64,000 nt of DNA from Saccopteryx bilineata (GCF_036850765.1 NC_089495.1:62410410-62474409); one strand, 5' to 3'. Shown: positions 45,329 to 56,536, counted from the stretch's first letter. Translations and numbers: made by a program. Notes: generated by a model from the sequence alone, not told the origin.

Positions 45329-45918
45329 TAGTGTGTCTGTAAAGTCATGGTGCACTTTTGACCGGTTACAGGAAAGCAACAAAAGACGATAAAAATGTGA
45401 AATCTGCACCAAATAAAAGGAAAACCATCCTAGTTTCTGTAGGATGATGTAGCAGCATGTGCGCATGTGCAGATGATGATGTAACACCATGTATATAGCG
45501 GAGCAGCCCATGGCCATGCCAGTTGAGATGTGGATGGTACAGAGGAAAGTTCAGTGTGTTCTGTGGCTCGCTAAATTCGAATCCGTGACCGAAGTGCAAC
45601 GTGAGTATCGGCACATTTATAACGAAGCGCCACTACATAGGAATAACATTACTCGGTGAGATAAGCAGTTGAAGGAAACCAGCAGTTTGGTGGAGAAACC
45701 CCGTTTTAGTAGGCCATCAGTCAGTGACGAGTCTGTAGAGGCTATACAGGCTAGCTACCTAAGGAGCCCTAAAAAAATCTGTGCATGAGCCCACATCGAA
45801 CTGCACTGAATAGGTGGGAGAGTTTTCCTTTTATTTGGTGCAGATTTCACACTTCCATCATCTTTTGTTGCTTTCCTGTAACCGGTCAAAAGTGCACCAT
45901 GACTTTACAGACACACTG
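45329..45918 (+). mobile_element. Non-autonomous mariner-superfamily element with long inverted repeats
   Basis: A 590-bp element bordered by TA (45327-45328 and 45919-45920). Its ends are ~97-bp terminal inverted repeats: 45329-45425 (AGTGTGTCTGTAAAGTCATGG..) and 45822-45918, nearly identical, with about six differences in a short block. The inner region keeps an N-terminal transposase remnant on the + strand, then jumps straight to the right repeat, so the catalytic domain is lost by internal deletion. The high similarity of the two ends suggests it is younger than the Tigger-like copies. TA duplication and helix-turn-helix type place it in the Tc1/mariner superfamily; the exact family is not named. 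Confidence 0.88.
45510..45805 (+). pseudogene. Mariner-type transposase N-terminal remnant
   Basis: From ATG 45510 the reading MAMPVEMWMVQRKVQCVLWLAKFESVTEVQREYRHIYNEAP.. shows the DNA-binding helix-turn-helix region of a mariner-superfamily transposase (DUF4817-like in my judgement), including KPR..RPSVSDESVEAIQ and RSPKK. Interrupted by TGA in place of a Trp-like codon (after NNITR) and by a further TGA after KKICA. About 95 codons survive against some 340 in a full transposase; the catalytic DDE/D part is absent. Family identification is from recognition of the motif pattern, not a search. Confidence 0.75.
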
Positions 45919-45920
45919 TA

Positions 45921-46260
45921 TGTTAAAGAAAAATGGCTGCCATTTCTAATACTGCCTTCTATGGTCTGTTTTTCTAAATATGGCTCACATATTATATAAA
46001 TCATATACCTTATCTTCTCCATAATGTCTCTCCTCCACATGACTCTTCTTTACTCCATTATGAGAGTCTATAGATATGTTTTTGCAAGTGCATGTGTGTG
46101 TACAAAAAGTTCTTTAGCATTATTTCACAGGGAGAAGAGGTCATTCATGTGCACAGTCAAACCTCATGACCTGTACAGACAATATTGTTTTAACTTGATA
46201 GTATGGAGTGCTTTTGGAACTGAGATTTACTGTTAAGGAAAAATTCATCCCTTTGAAACT
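45921..46260. other. Non-coding sequence between mobile elements
   Basis: Nothing recognisable. Confidence 0.5.
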
Positions 46261-46274
46261 GAGCAAGATTAAAA

Positions 46275-46447
46275 AATATATTAATTTTTAGATAGAGGAG
46301 AGAGAAAAAGAGAGAGAAGAAGTGAGAAGCATCAACACATAATAGTTGCTTTCCATGTGCCTTGACCAGGCAAGCCCAGGGTTTCAAACTGCAACCTCAG
46401 CATTCTAGTTTGACACTTTATCCGCTGTGCCACCACAGGTCAGGCCC
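46275..46447 (-). mobile_element. tRNA-derived SINE, short family A' (diverged)
   Basis: In reverse complement: GGCCTGACCTGTGGTGGCACAGCGG, GTTTGAAACC, GCACATGGAAAGC, a shortened CT stretch. An imperfect duplication GAGCAAG(A)TTAAAAAAT flanks it. Confidence 0.88.
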
Positions 46448-46476
46448 AGAGCAAGTTTTAAAAAATGTTAAAAATT

Positions 46477-46878
46477 GCCCTGGCCGGTTGGCTCAGCGGT
46501 AGAGCGTCGGCCTAGCGTGCGGAGGACCCGGGTTCGATTCCCGGCCAGGGCACACAGGAGAAGCACCCATTTGCTTCTCCACCCCTCCGCCGCGCCTTCC
46601 TCTCTGTCTCTCTCTTCCCCTCCCGCAGCCAAGGCTCCATTGGAGCAAAGATGGCCCGGGCGCTGGGGATGGCTCTATGGCCTCTGCCCCAGGCGCTAGA
46701 GTGGCTCTGGTCGCAATATGGCGACGCCCAGGATGGGCAGAGCATCGCCCCCTGGAGGGCAGAGCATCGCCCCTGGTGGGCGTGCCGGGTGAATCCCGGT
46801 CGGGCGCATGCGGGAGTCTGTCTGACTATCTCTCCCTGTTTCCAGCTTCAGAAAAATGCAAAAAAAAAAAAAAAAATG
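46477..46878 (+). mobile_element. tRNA-derived SINE, family B (young, near consensus)
   Basis: Head GCCCTGGCCGGTTGGCTCAGCGG and B-box GGTTCGATTCC are intact, making an RNA polymerase III promoter plausible. It carries two tandem copies of a 22-bp unit (GGGCAGAGCATCGCCCCCTG, from 46735 and 46757). Ends TTCCAGCTTCAGAAAAATGC with an A tail. Duplication GTTAAAAATT at 46467-46476 and 46879-46888. The least diverged family B copy here. Confidence 0.97.
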
Positions 46879-47046
46879 GTTAAAAATTAGTATTAAAAAG
46901 TATTTCTTTAATGTGTATAATTTTCAAAACAATGGCTTATTTTAAGTCTTTCACTTAATGAACCATTAACAGGACTCATCATTTATAATATAATTTATAT
47001 TTAACCCATCTTTAGAAAAAAAATTTACATTTTATATTTTTATAGC

Positions 47047-47374
47047 TTTTTTTTCATGACATAGACAGAGAGAGACAAAGAGAGGGACAGGTAGGGACAC
47101 ACAGACAGGAAAGGAGAGAGATGAGAAGCATCAGTTCTTTGCTGTGGCACCTTAGTTTTTTATTGATTGCTCTCTCATACATGCCCTGACTCGGGGGCTA
47201 TAGCAGTCTGAGTGACAACTTGCTCAAGCCAGCAACCTAGGGCTCAAGTTGGTGAGCCTTGCTTAAACCAGATGAGCCTGCATTCAAGCAAGCTGGGACC
47301 TCAGGGTTTCAAACCTGGGTTCTTTGTGTCCCAGTCCAAAGCTCTATCCAATGCGCCACCACCTGGTCAGACTA
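47047..47374 (-). mobile_element. tRNA-derived SINE, family A
   Basis: In reverse complement: CTGACCAGGTGGTGGCGCATTGG, GGTTTGAAACCC, central units, GCAATCAATAAAAAACTAAGG and the CTGTCTGTGTGTCC stretch. Imperfect TATAG-T-rich duplication. Confidence 0.9.
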
Positions 47375-47379
47375 TAGTT

Positions 47380-48385
47380 TTATACTAGATCACCATCTAG
47401 TGATATATAGAGTTTTTTAAAAAGTGAGATTTGAAGAACCTTTATATTGGGTGTGTAATATAAATATAAATGTACATGTGTGTACATGTATGTGTATTTG
47501 TATATGTTATCTTATAAGCTTATACTGAATGTCTTTTGTGTTCTATTTTCTAAGCATACAGAAATGAACAAACACTCTACTCTCAAGATGCTTCAGTTCT
47601 ATACACAGCCATAAAATAAATTCTCATTTTAGTAGTGGAAACCAGGACACTCATCCGACCCTTAATTTAAAGAAGAGAAGCCCTTATCTCTAAGGGCTAG
47701 TAATGATATGGGAATGATAAGAAAATATTACTTAAATATCTCCATGTCTCAAAGCCTTGTGAACTCTGATCTATTGTTTTTTTATCCTTACCTCACTAAG
47801 GATCTATGACTAGTATGAAACCCAAATATGACTCAAGAAAACATCACAGAAAAGTGGGAAAGTGGCCTAGAATTTAATATACCTAAGCCCATAAGCTTAT
47901 TTATGTCACTCATACGATTTTATACTCTGTGTATTTAAAAAAAACAACACATTTTATATTGTTCAAAATAAAAATTAGTTTTATAATCTTGTCAAAGAAA
48001 AATAAATATTTAAGTGGCTCACACAATTATAACACATCAGGAAAAATCTGAAGATCAGGTAACTAGCTAAGGCAAAACAAAATTAGAGATTAATAATTTA
48101 AAGAAAAAAGAGGTATACATGTTCTTGTTATTCAGTCCAGATCTTTGTTTCCTTCACCTGTAACTGCCACAACATTTGTTATTGAAACAACTGAACAGTG
48201 CCTCATTTTTTATGCCTTTTGCTCGGGATTATTGGCTTAATCTTATTCTAGGAAGCACAAAAAGAGTTCTTTCCAGAGGTACTATTTCATACTATAAGAA
48301 ACCAAGTTTTATCTACCCTCAGGATTATACAAGTTTTGCATTCTGGGGTTGGTGAGGGCCATTTTAGAAATTTTCTTATGATAAG
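47380..48385. other. Non-coding AT-rich sequence
   Basis: No gene or repeat recognised. Confidence 0.5.
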
Positions 48386-48387
48386 CA

Positions 48388-48461
48388 GATGATAGACAGA
48401 TAGATAGGTAGGTAGATAGATGATAGATAAATGATGATAGATAGATAGATAGATGATAGAT

Positions 48462-48504
<43 letters not shown>

Positions 48505-48513
48505 GATAGATAG
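48388..48513. repeat. (GATA)n microsatellite
   Basis: Interrupted GATA/GATG tetranucleotide array with a pure run of about 12 units near 48456-48503. Confidence 0.95.
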
Positions 48514-48599
48514 AGGCTAAAGCGGGAGAAAAGATTACTTCATATGCATCGCTATAAAGTCCAAATTTTATATTTATTTAACATGTCCTGGTTCTCTAC

Positions 48600-48888
48600 T
48601 ATTTTGAAAAGATAAGAATTGTGCATCCTTATGTTCACTGCAGCATTATTTATGATAGCCAAGATTTGGAGGCATCCCAAGTGTCTCATCAGTGATGAAT
48701 GGATAAAAAAGCTATGATACTTTAACACAATGAAATGCTACTTGGCTGTAAAACAGAAGGGAATTTTACTCTTTGTGATAGCATGGATGGACCTGGAGAA
48801 CATTATGCTAAGTGAAATAAGCCAGTCACAGAAAGATATATACCATATGATTTCACTTATATGTGTAGTTTTGTTTTGTTTTGTTTGT

Positions 48889-48925
<37 letters not shown>

Positions 48926-49525
48926 GGACAGACAGACAGGAAGGTAGAAGATGAGAAGCATCAGTTCTTTGTTGCATTACTTTAGTTGTTCATTGATTAC
49001 TTTCTCATATATGCCTTGACTGGGGGGCTACTGCTGACCAAGTGACCTCTTGCTCAAGCCAGCAACCTTGGGCTCAAGCTGGTGAGCTTGCTCAAACCAG
49101 ATGAGCCTGCGTTCAAGCTGGCGACCTCAGAATTTCAAACCTGGATCCTCTGCATCACAGTCCAATGCTTTCTTCACTGCACCACCACCTAATCACCAAC
49201 TATGAGAGACAGACTCATAGTTAAAGAGCGGGCTGACAGTTTTTGGTGTGGGGAGGCTTGGTAGGTAAAGATATTGAGCACAAAACAAATGAAATAAAGT
49301 CGTGGACACAGAAAACAAAGTGGTTGCTGGGGTTGGGACTGGGGAGAGGTGGAGGAGGGTATGAGAGAAAATAGTGATGGGCAGAGACTTGACTTGAGGT
49401 GTTGAACAGAATATCATACACAGATGATATGTTATAGAATTGTGTTGTAGAAACTTTTATATATAATTTTGTTAACTAGTGTCACCTCATAAATTCAATA
49501 AAATGAATAAACATTAAAAAAGATG
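48600..49525 (+). mobile_element. Older L1 3' end split by a SINE
   Basis: ORF2 C-terminal region (GTTCACTGCAGCATTATTTATGATAGCC, GCATGGATGGACCTGGAGAACATTATGC, TTTCACTTATATG), interrupted at about 48868-49197, then the 3'UTR (GTGGTTGCTGGGGTTGGGAC.., GTTAACTAGTGTCACCTCATAAATTCAATAAAATG). Same older type as 20397. Confidence 0.9.
48868..49197 (-). mobile_element. tRNA-derived SINE, family A, inside an L1
   Basis: In reverse complement: TTAGGTGGTGGTGCAGTGAAG, GGTTTGAAATTC, central units, AGTAATCAATGAACAACTAAAG, a GA/CT run and AACAAAACAAAAC tail. The L1 reading resumes directly after it. Confidence 0.9.
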
Positions 49526-49612
49526 AGATGAGAATTGTTAGGCATGGTAGTGATACTGCACTACTTTATTATGCAAAATATAAAATTAACTGGAATGATT
49601 GTTATATACATT

Positions 49613-49933
49613 TGTGGACAAGGCCCACTGGGGGTGAGAACAATGCAGACGCAGAGACCTAACTCCAGGGATCAGGTTCAGTGATGCAGATCCACTTTAT
49701 TCAGGAAGTAAGCTAGCTTATATACATGGGTTCAGCCTATAGGGTGTTACAGCGTGTCCTTCAAAGCCAATGGCTTACAAGTTCAGGGAGCTGCCTGGTT
49801 GGCACTAAGTCACTTCCCTACAGTGGGCGAGCTCCCTCCTGGGTGTGGCTAGGAGGGTTTAACCTTGCTGGAGTATTCTCACAGCATTGCATCAGCCACA
49901 GCTGCTAGGTAAATGCTCTGCGCTCTACCTACA
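49613..49933 (-). mobile_element. Solo LTR of an endogenous retrovirus
   Basis: 321 bp starting TGTGGACA and ending CTACCTACA on the + strand, so the LTR has TG..CA ends either way. A perfect 6-bp duplication TACATT lies at 49607-49612 and 49934-49939. On the minus strand there is a TATATAAG box (+ strand 49715-49722) followed by AATAAA (+ strand 49696-49701), in the order expected of an LTR read antisense. No internal viral genes are nearby, so it is a solo LTR left by recombination. Six-base duplications are typical of class II (betaretrovirus-like) elements. Confidence 0.85.
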
Positions 49934-49939
49934 TACATT

Positions 49940-50410
49940 TAATTTGAGAGTGATTTTTCTGTGAACCATTATTGCCTGGTGACTATCCTAGAAGAGTGTC
50001 ATACACATATAAATGGAAATACTTGAATATGTCATAATTTAGAAACTTAAATTTAAAAATGTGCACATTATTCTGGGTTGTGTGAGAATCAATTGACTAG
50101 TTTTCCTATGTGACCTCATCAAACAGTATACAAAGAAAGGAGTATACATTTTTTAGAGATGATTCATGACAAATAAGTTTCTGTTAGAAGCCTGTTAGTC
50201 CATATTTAAAATGTGCCTTTGTCTGTTTCCTGCATAGAATGATCCAAGATATCGTAGTTGTATTTAATACACAATAAGCTATTTTAAATAAAGACATCAT
50301 ATATTTGTAAGGTAACTTTAACTGTATGATGATTAAGCTGCAGTTGTGTTTTAGTAAACACTTGTTTTCTTAAAATGCTGATCTTTAAAAGTCCTTTTTT
50401 ATAATTAGAG
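49940..50410. other. Non-coding sequence
   Basis: Nothing recognisable. Confidence 0.5.
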
Positions 50411-50426
50411 TAAGTACTGAATTTTT

Positions 50427-50721
50427 CTTTTTTTATTATTATTAATTTTAATAGGGTGACATAAATCAATTGGGATACATAGGTTCAGAGAAAACATCTC
50501 CAGGTTATTTTGACATTTGATTACGTTGCATACCCCTCACCCAAAGTCAAATTGTCTTCCATCACCTTCTATCTGGTTTTCTTTGTGCCCCTCCCCTCAC
50601 CCCTCCCTCTTTTTTCTCCCCCCCCACCCTGTAACCACCACACTCTTGTCCATGTCCCTGAGTCTCATTTTTATGTCCCACCTATGTATGGAATCACAAA
50701 GTTCTTAGTTTTTTCTGATTT
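50427..50721 (-). mobile_element. L1 3' end, 5'-truncated, same lineage as the full-length copy
   Basis: In reverse complement it starts in the last codons of ORF2, passes the G-rich 3'UTR and ends TTGATTTATGTCACCCTATT with an A-rich tail. A perfect 16-bp duplication TAAGTACTGAATTTTT lies at 50411-50426 and 50722-50737. About 295 bp. Confidence 0.95.
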
Positions 50722-50737
50722 TAAGTACTGAATTTTT

Positions 50738-51884
50738 AATCTTTGATCAGTGCAAAGGGAAATAGTGTCAATGTATTCTTTTGCAATAGAACACTTTTTG
50801 GAAAATATTCATACCTGCAAGAGTTAACTTCTAATTTTGCTCTAATGATACAACGAGGTTTGCTATAATATAGTTATTAGAAGATCTTGTCACATTTCTG
50901 TTTATTTATAATAAAGGACACAGTCGCTACTTTTTCTTAAAATTACCATCAAGCAATCAAACATATTTATTGTCCAGAAACATGTTTGGAATATACAGAC
51001 CAAATAAGAATATAACTGTGTTGTTCCCAATGAAAAAGGTTATATCATTAAGGTTATATTATTAAGATTAACATTAATGTCACTAGAAAACATACTGTTG
51101 TCAAAATTTAATTCCCATTTTAGAATAAAGCAAGGGCAATTAATCTACTAACTTCTATTTCCTCTGTGTTTATTGTCAAAACCAAAAATCAAGAATGTGT
51201 CTAAGAATTAAATATGCACTGAGAGCTAACACAAAATTAACATTTCAGTACCTTGACTCTGTAAAAATTATATTTGGTGTTAATATTTATCCTTGGAAGT
51301 TTTGGATTTACTTTCTAGATTTTATATATTTTATAGGTTCTCCCATGTGAAGAATTAAAATCATTTGTTTCATTTGCCAAGTAGGCTATTTCTTCTCTTT
51401 CATGTCTTGTTAACCAGAGGTACTTCCTCTTAAATTATTCCTTTTAAAATTTTTTTCCTCTCCATCTACACAACCAGCCATAAACTGCATTCTGTTCTAG
51501 AGGTCTGAATAATGTGGTCCCTGCCTGTCCATCTCTTAGGGGCCACCCACTGTATTTCCTCCCGGAATTTTCCCATTAATATTACTATTCTATGTAGTAT
51601 TTTAATAACATGTGACTTAATTACTTAAGCTTAAATTATTAAAATACACATTGTGTGTTAACTTAAATTTGTCATTTTTTTCAGGATTTTTCTCTTTTTC
51701 TTCATGTGGTATAGCTTGACATGCTCATTAAACATGCTTTAAAATTTTTCTTATTTCCACTTTCTTCCAACAAGCTTTTTGCCAAGCTCCAACCCATTCA
51801 CCTCTCAGCCTATGACTTTTGAAGTTATGAGCTGCTGTATCTTTTCAACATTTTATTCCTTTTGTTCTATTTTACTTCCAAGTT
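50738..51884. other. Non-coding sequence
   Basis: No gene or repeat recognised. Confidence 0.5.
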
Positions 51885-52850
51885 TTTTTTAATTTCTTTC
51901 CATATTTATTGAGGTATAATTTACCTACAATGTTGTGTAAGATTAAGGTATGCAATGTGTTGATTTTATGCATTAATATATTATGAAATGCTTCACACTG
52001 CAGCATTTACTAACACCTCTATCACATCAGAAATTACCCTCTTTTGTGGTGAGAACATTTAACACTTACTTTTATGACATTTTCATGTATATAATTCAAT
52101 ATTATTATCTGTAATCACCATGTTGTATATTAGATTCCCAGAATAATGTATTCATTGTATTCATCTTTTGTTGTTTTGTGTGTTTTTTTTCAGAGAGAGA
52201 GAGAAAGAGAGAGAAAGGGAGAGAGATGAGAAGTAGTTGTGTCATTTTAGTTGTTCATTGATTGACCAGGGGCCTCAAGCCTTGCCAGTGATCCCTTACT
52301 CAAGCCAGTGACTTCTGGACTCAAGCCAGTGACCGTGGGATCATTTTGATAATCTCATGCTTAAGCTGGTGAACCCTACACTCAATCTGGTGACCTGAGG
52401 TTTTGAACCTGGGACCTCAATGTCCCAACTGTGACCACTGATCAGGCTGTATTCATCTTATAACTGCAAGTCAGTAACCTTTGACCAACATCTACTCCAT
52501 TCACCACCCTCAAGCCTCTCTCTGTTTCTGTGAGTTTAAATATTTTAGATTCCACATGTAAATAATGGCATATCATTATGTCTTTCTCTGTCTGACTTAT
52601 TTCACTTAGCATAATGCCCATGTTATTGCATATGGCAGGATTTTCTTCTTCTCAAGGCTGAGTAATATTTTATTATACAAACACATATATGTGTATTTAC
52701 ACACACGTATGTTCCTTATCCATTCATTTATCAAATTAAAAAATCTCACTTTAGAGTATATATTTAAAGGAAATGAAATCAGGACCTCATGGGATATTTG
52801 CATTCCATGTTCATTGTAGCATTAGTCACAAAAGCAAAGATACGGAAATA
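51885..52850 (-). mobile_element. Older L1 3' end split by a SINE
   Basis: In reverse complement: TCCATGTTCATTGTAGC-type ORF2 tail (GGTTTATTTCCGTATCTTTGC..TGCAATAACATGGGCATTATGCTAAGTGAAATAAGTCAGACAG), then 3'UTR ending ..TTATACCTCAATAAATATGG. Interrupted at 52168-52447. Confidence 0.88.
52168..52447 (-). mobile_element. tRNA-derived SINE, family A, inside an L1
   Basis: Perfect 12-bp duplication TGTATTCATCTT at 52156-52167 and 52448-52459. In reverse complement: CCTGATCAGTGGTCACAGTTGG, GGTTCAAAACCTC, central units and AATCAATGAACAACTAAAATGAC. Head diverged and shortened. Confidence 0.92.
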
Positions 52851-54831
52851 AACCTAAGTCACTCTTTTATTCTATTGTTTTAATTATGGTGCTTCTCTGA
52901 AGCTTTAGAATATAGAGCAGAAGTAGGTGACGTGAAAGAATAGTTTTCTATCATCTAAATGCTTTAATTTCTCATTTGTTTCCTTCCTCTTTCATTCTGT
53001 GTTGCTCTGTATGTTTCCAGGATGACTTATTGAATCTCTAATATTTTTGTGAAAATCTGCCCAACATTTATTTTTATCTGCTTAGCATCCTTTAATTTGA
53101 GATCTGTGCTCTTTTCAATGTGACAGCTAACTAATCTAAAAACCTAATTGCTAATTGTGTGTAAAAGGAGTATTCATTATTCATATGCTTATAAAGTTCA
53201 GGGTTTTGCTTTTACAAGTATTTTTTTTCACATAAGAATTATTATAACAATAGTGTAAAATAAAGTAAAAATTAAATTATTTCCCCCAAAATAACAAGTT
53301 TAAACTACTTTTGTTTTCAATTGAAATCATTGTACAATTTTTAATAGTTGAAATAGTGATACGGAATACATTTGTTAATTTATTCTGCAAGCACCCATTG
53401 GGTTTGTATTAACATTGAGTTTGAAATTTATTGGTTGGTACTTTCCAAAGTAGCTTCAGAATTCATGAAGCTTATTGTGTGTTTGGAGATATGACAAATA
53501 GTAAAATAATGCTACACAGAGTGATAGCAACCATATTAAAGTCATGTACAGTGCTGTGGAATCACATCAGTGAGCAACTGTACAAATTCCTGAGAAGGAT
53601 TTCAATCAGGGGTGAAATGAGACATAGAGAATACAAGGATCTTAACATTCAAAATGGATTATGAATTATGCAATGAACAAAATTTTTCAGACAGGACAAG
53701 CAGAAAGAAAGCAGGAAGTAGAGGGAGTATGATATATGAGGGAGCTGTGAGATTGAATACTAAATGCATAGTATACTTGTACTTGAGTGTATGGAGAAGG
53801 TCTTAGGAGTAGGAAGAATAATTCTGGATAGGTTCAATATCAGGTCATGAAGGATGTTGCAGGTTGTGCTAGGAATTTTGTCTCTTATTCTTATGATATT
53901 TGGCATTCTTAATAAATATTAGGAGAAGATATGATTTTTCATGCCAGGAAAATTTACTTTTTCTAGAACAAAAAATAAACAGACTTAAGGCAATATGACT
54001 GAGATCATGGAGGTCAGTCATATAGTGTCTGCACTAAATGAAGATTTGTAAAATGAGGGGCTGATCTAAGCTCAAAATAAGGTTAAATTAATAAAACTTA
54101 AATTTTGGGGGAATGATGAAGGATATATTGATGAATCATGGGCTTCTAGATTTTCCAACTGAAATGTTTACAACCGTTTGTGTCTCAGTGGGAATCTACA
54201 TCAGTCATTGGTACGATTTGACAGTACCACCAATGTGTCCTCCCTGCATATAAACTGTTCACAATTGTTGGGCTCCCTAAGTAGGATCAATGCCATTTAA
54301 GGATCACTAAGCCATTGCAAATGAATGAGAATGGGGCAAGGGTATGGAAATATAGACAGGTGTTTAGTCTCCAAAGTGAAAAATCCTAGAACATTCCCTG
54401 ATTTTTGTGAAAAACTTCTTGATATTGATACAAGAAATGGTGACTCTTAATTTATAGTTGGAGCCACGTGGAATGACAAACTTATCAGTCAAATTTAAGT
54501 TTGTGAGAGCCCCACTATAGCTTTTCTTTATGTGAGGAAATCTGAAACTAATGCAAAATAATACAAAATAATATCAAATATAAACTACAGTCAACAAACA
54601 AAATTAAGAAAGAAAATATATTGCTATAGTATAAATACCATCTTTATCTGTGAAGTATCATTCCCTCCCCTATAATTCCCCTTGTTAGGGCTGTTCTTCT
54701 TCCTCCAATGCCACAAAATCAGTATAACCCATTCTATAGCAAAATTTCACCCTGAGAGTGGGCCAAAGGTTTGATTTAATTAATTTCTTGGCAGAAGTCT
54801 TGGACAATTGCCTCATTTGAACTACACTGAA
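52851..54831. other. Non-coding sequence
   Basis: No gene or repeat recognised. A 77-codon frame at 53431-53664 has no identifiable domain. Confidence 0.45.
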
Positions 54832-55167
54832 CTATAAATGGCTCAGCTTCTGGTAAGAGTCATAAATCTGGCATGCAGTCATAGACTCTGCATCAGAATA
54901 ATAGACCTTTATGTACAGCCAGTCTATCATAGTAGATGTGTTTCTATGTCTGACTTGAGAAAGGGTACAGCCATCAACAGTGGCAATCTGTGAGGTGCAG
55001 ACTTGATCAGCAGCTTGACTGCAACTGGTCTCAACAGAAGCCAGGCTCTTACCATGAATACTAAAGAATGTCTCAGGAAAATCTCCCCAGTAGGGCCTAA
55101 TAGCAGCCTTATGACAACTATGACCAACAGAAAACACTCTGAAATATTTTTTCTGTTTTGTCTCCAA
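54832..55167 (-). other. Unidentified coding-like stretch (111-codon frame)
   Basis: A minus-strand frame of 111 codons (METKQKKYFRVFSVGHSCHK ... SYQKLSHL) with ordinary amino-acid composition, unlike the low-complexity frames around it. The region 54660-55700 is also less AT-rich than its surroundings. It could be part of an old retro-derived sequence, but I see no poly(A) tail, no duplication and recognise no protein family. It may be chance. Confidence 0.2.
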
Positions 55168-55733
55168 AAGTGCTACAGCTGGCTTGATATACTACAGAGG
55201 GAACTGGCTGTAAAATTGTGCAGGTTATGCAGTTTTTCTTCAATGAGCATTACACCCATTCCCTTCTCAAGTGAACTACCAAAAGTTCTAATGAATTGCC
55301 TAGTTTAGCACATAGCAGTTGCAAATTTTACCTTTAGAGTGAGTGTTTCTGTGACTTTAATCTGAAAAGGATAAGAGTTTTCTTCCCACCACGCTGGAGA
55401 ACTGAGGCTGACTGCCATGGTCATGACAAAGTCCACTAAAAGGATGGTTAGCAACAACTGGGATAACCATCATAAAGCTGCCTTTGAATCTGCTTCCCAG
55501 TCCTCAGCCTACAATTACCCTCCCAATTCTTCCTTGTTAACAGGAACTATGTAAAGACCACTTACTGTCTGAATAATAATATAATTGGGTCAATGTTACA
55601 GTATCAACTCCCTTGGACATTCCTGAAATTCTGTTCATCAGTTCACCAGGCCTCACCTTCCTCTTCAGAAAGCTGTGTCAGCACCCATCCTCATTGCCCA
55701 TACTGACAAATACTGTGAAGTGTCTGAAATGTT
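55168..55733. other. Non-coding sequence
   Basis: Continues the less AT-rich region. On the minus strand only short frames interrupted by stops are seen. Confidence 0.45.
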
Positions 55734-55751
55734 AACCTATATGTAAATTTA

Positions 55752-56091
55752 TTTATTTATTTATTTATTTTTTCAGAGACAGAGAGAGAGTCAGAGAGAG
55801 GAATAGATAGGGACAGACAGACAGGAATGAAAAGAGATGAGAAGCATTAATCATCAGTTTTTTTGTTGCGACACCTTAGTTGTTCATTGATTGCTTTCTC
55901 ATATGTGCCTTGACCGTGGGGCTACAGCAGATCAAGTACCCCTTGCTTGAGCCAGCAACCTTGGGTCCAAGCTCGTGAGCTTTGCTCAAACCAGATGAAC
56001 CCACGCTCAAGCCGGGGACCTGAGGTCTTGAACCTGGGCCCTCTGCATCCCAGTCCGATGCTCTATCTACCACGCCTCCGCCTGGTCAGGC
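55752..56091 (-). mobile_element. tRNA-derived SINE, family A
   Basis: In reverse complement: GCCTGACCAGGCGGAGGCGTGGTAG, GGTTCAAGACC, central units, AGAAAGCAATCAATGAACAACTAAGG, CT stretch and AAATAAATAAATAAAT tail. An 18-bp perfect duplication AACCTATATGTAAATTTA lies at 55734-55751 and 56092-56109. Confidence 0.96.
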
Positions 56092-56109
56092 AACCTATAT
56101 GTAAATTTA

Positions 56110-56536
56110 AAAGTTAGCTTCTTAACAATTTCATGAATTCTGTCTAAAACATAATCTCCTACATAAACAAAGGAATTAGTCACTTCAGTAGCAATATTTA
56201 GGATATCAGATTCTTATTGTATCTCTTCTGTAAATCTGTATTTCTAAAGTGTGATGCAAAAAGAGACAGGTGACCTCAGCACATCAAATAGCTGAATTAC
56301 AGGAGATAAACCTTTTTCTTAAGAAACTCAGATCTTTTAGTACACAGTAAGCATGCCTGTCATCTGCTTGGAGGGAGGCACTCCCTCTGTCTTCCAGGCT
56401 GCTTGATATACAAATGTCCTTTGAAAAGATAAACAAAAAATGGTAGCCAGTGCCTCTGCTCACAAGATATGTAAAAAGGGGGGGATAGTCCTCAAGAATT
56501 TTTTTCAAATATGCAGAGGTAGAGAAAAGAAAATTA
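56110..56536. other. Non-coding sequence
   Basis: Nothing recognisable. Confidence 0.5.

Noticed and set aside
46477..46560. tRNA-like sequence with intact A- and B-boxes (also at 56645, 17196, 61526)
   Set aside because: These are SINE heads: each continues into a SINE body with an A-rich tail and target duplication, and none folds as a complete tRNA followed by a short T terminator.
54600..55740. Processed pseudogene of a known gene
   Set aside because: No poly(A) tail, target duplication or recognisable protein was found, so it is listed only as an unidentified coding-like stretch.
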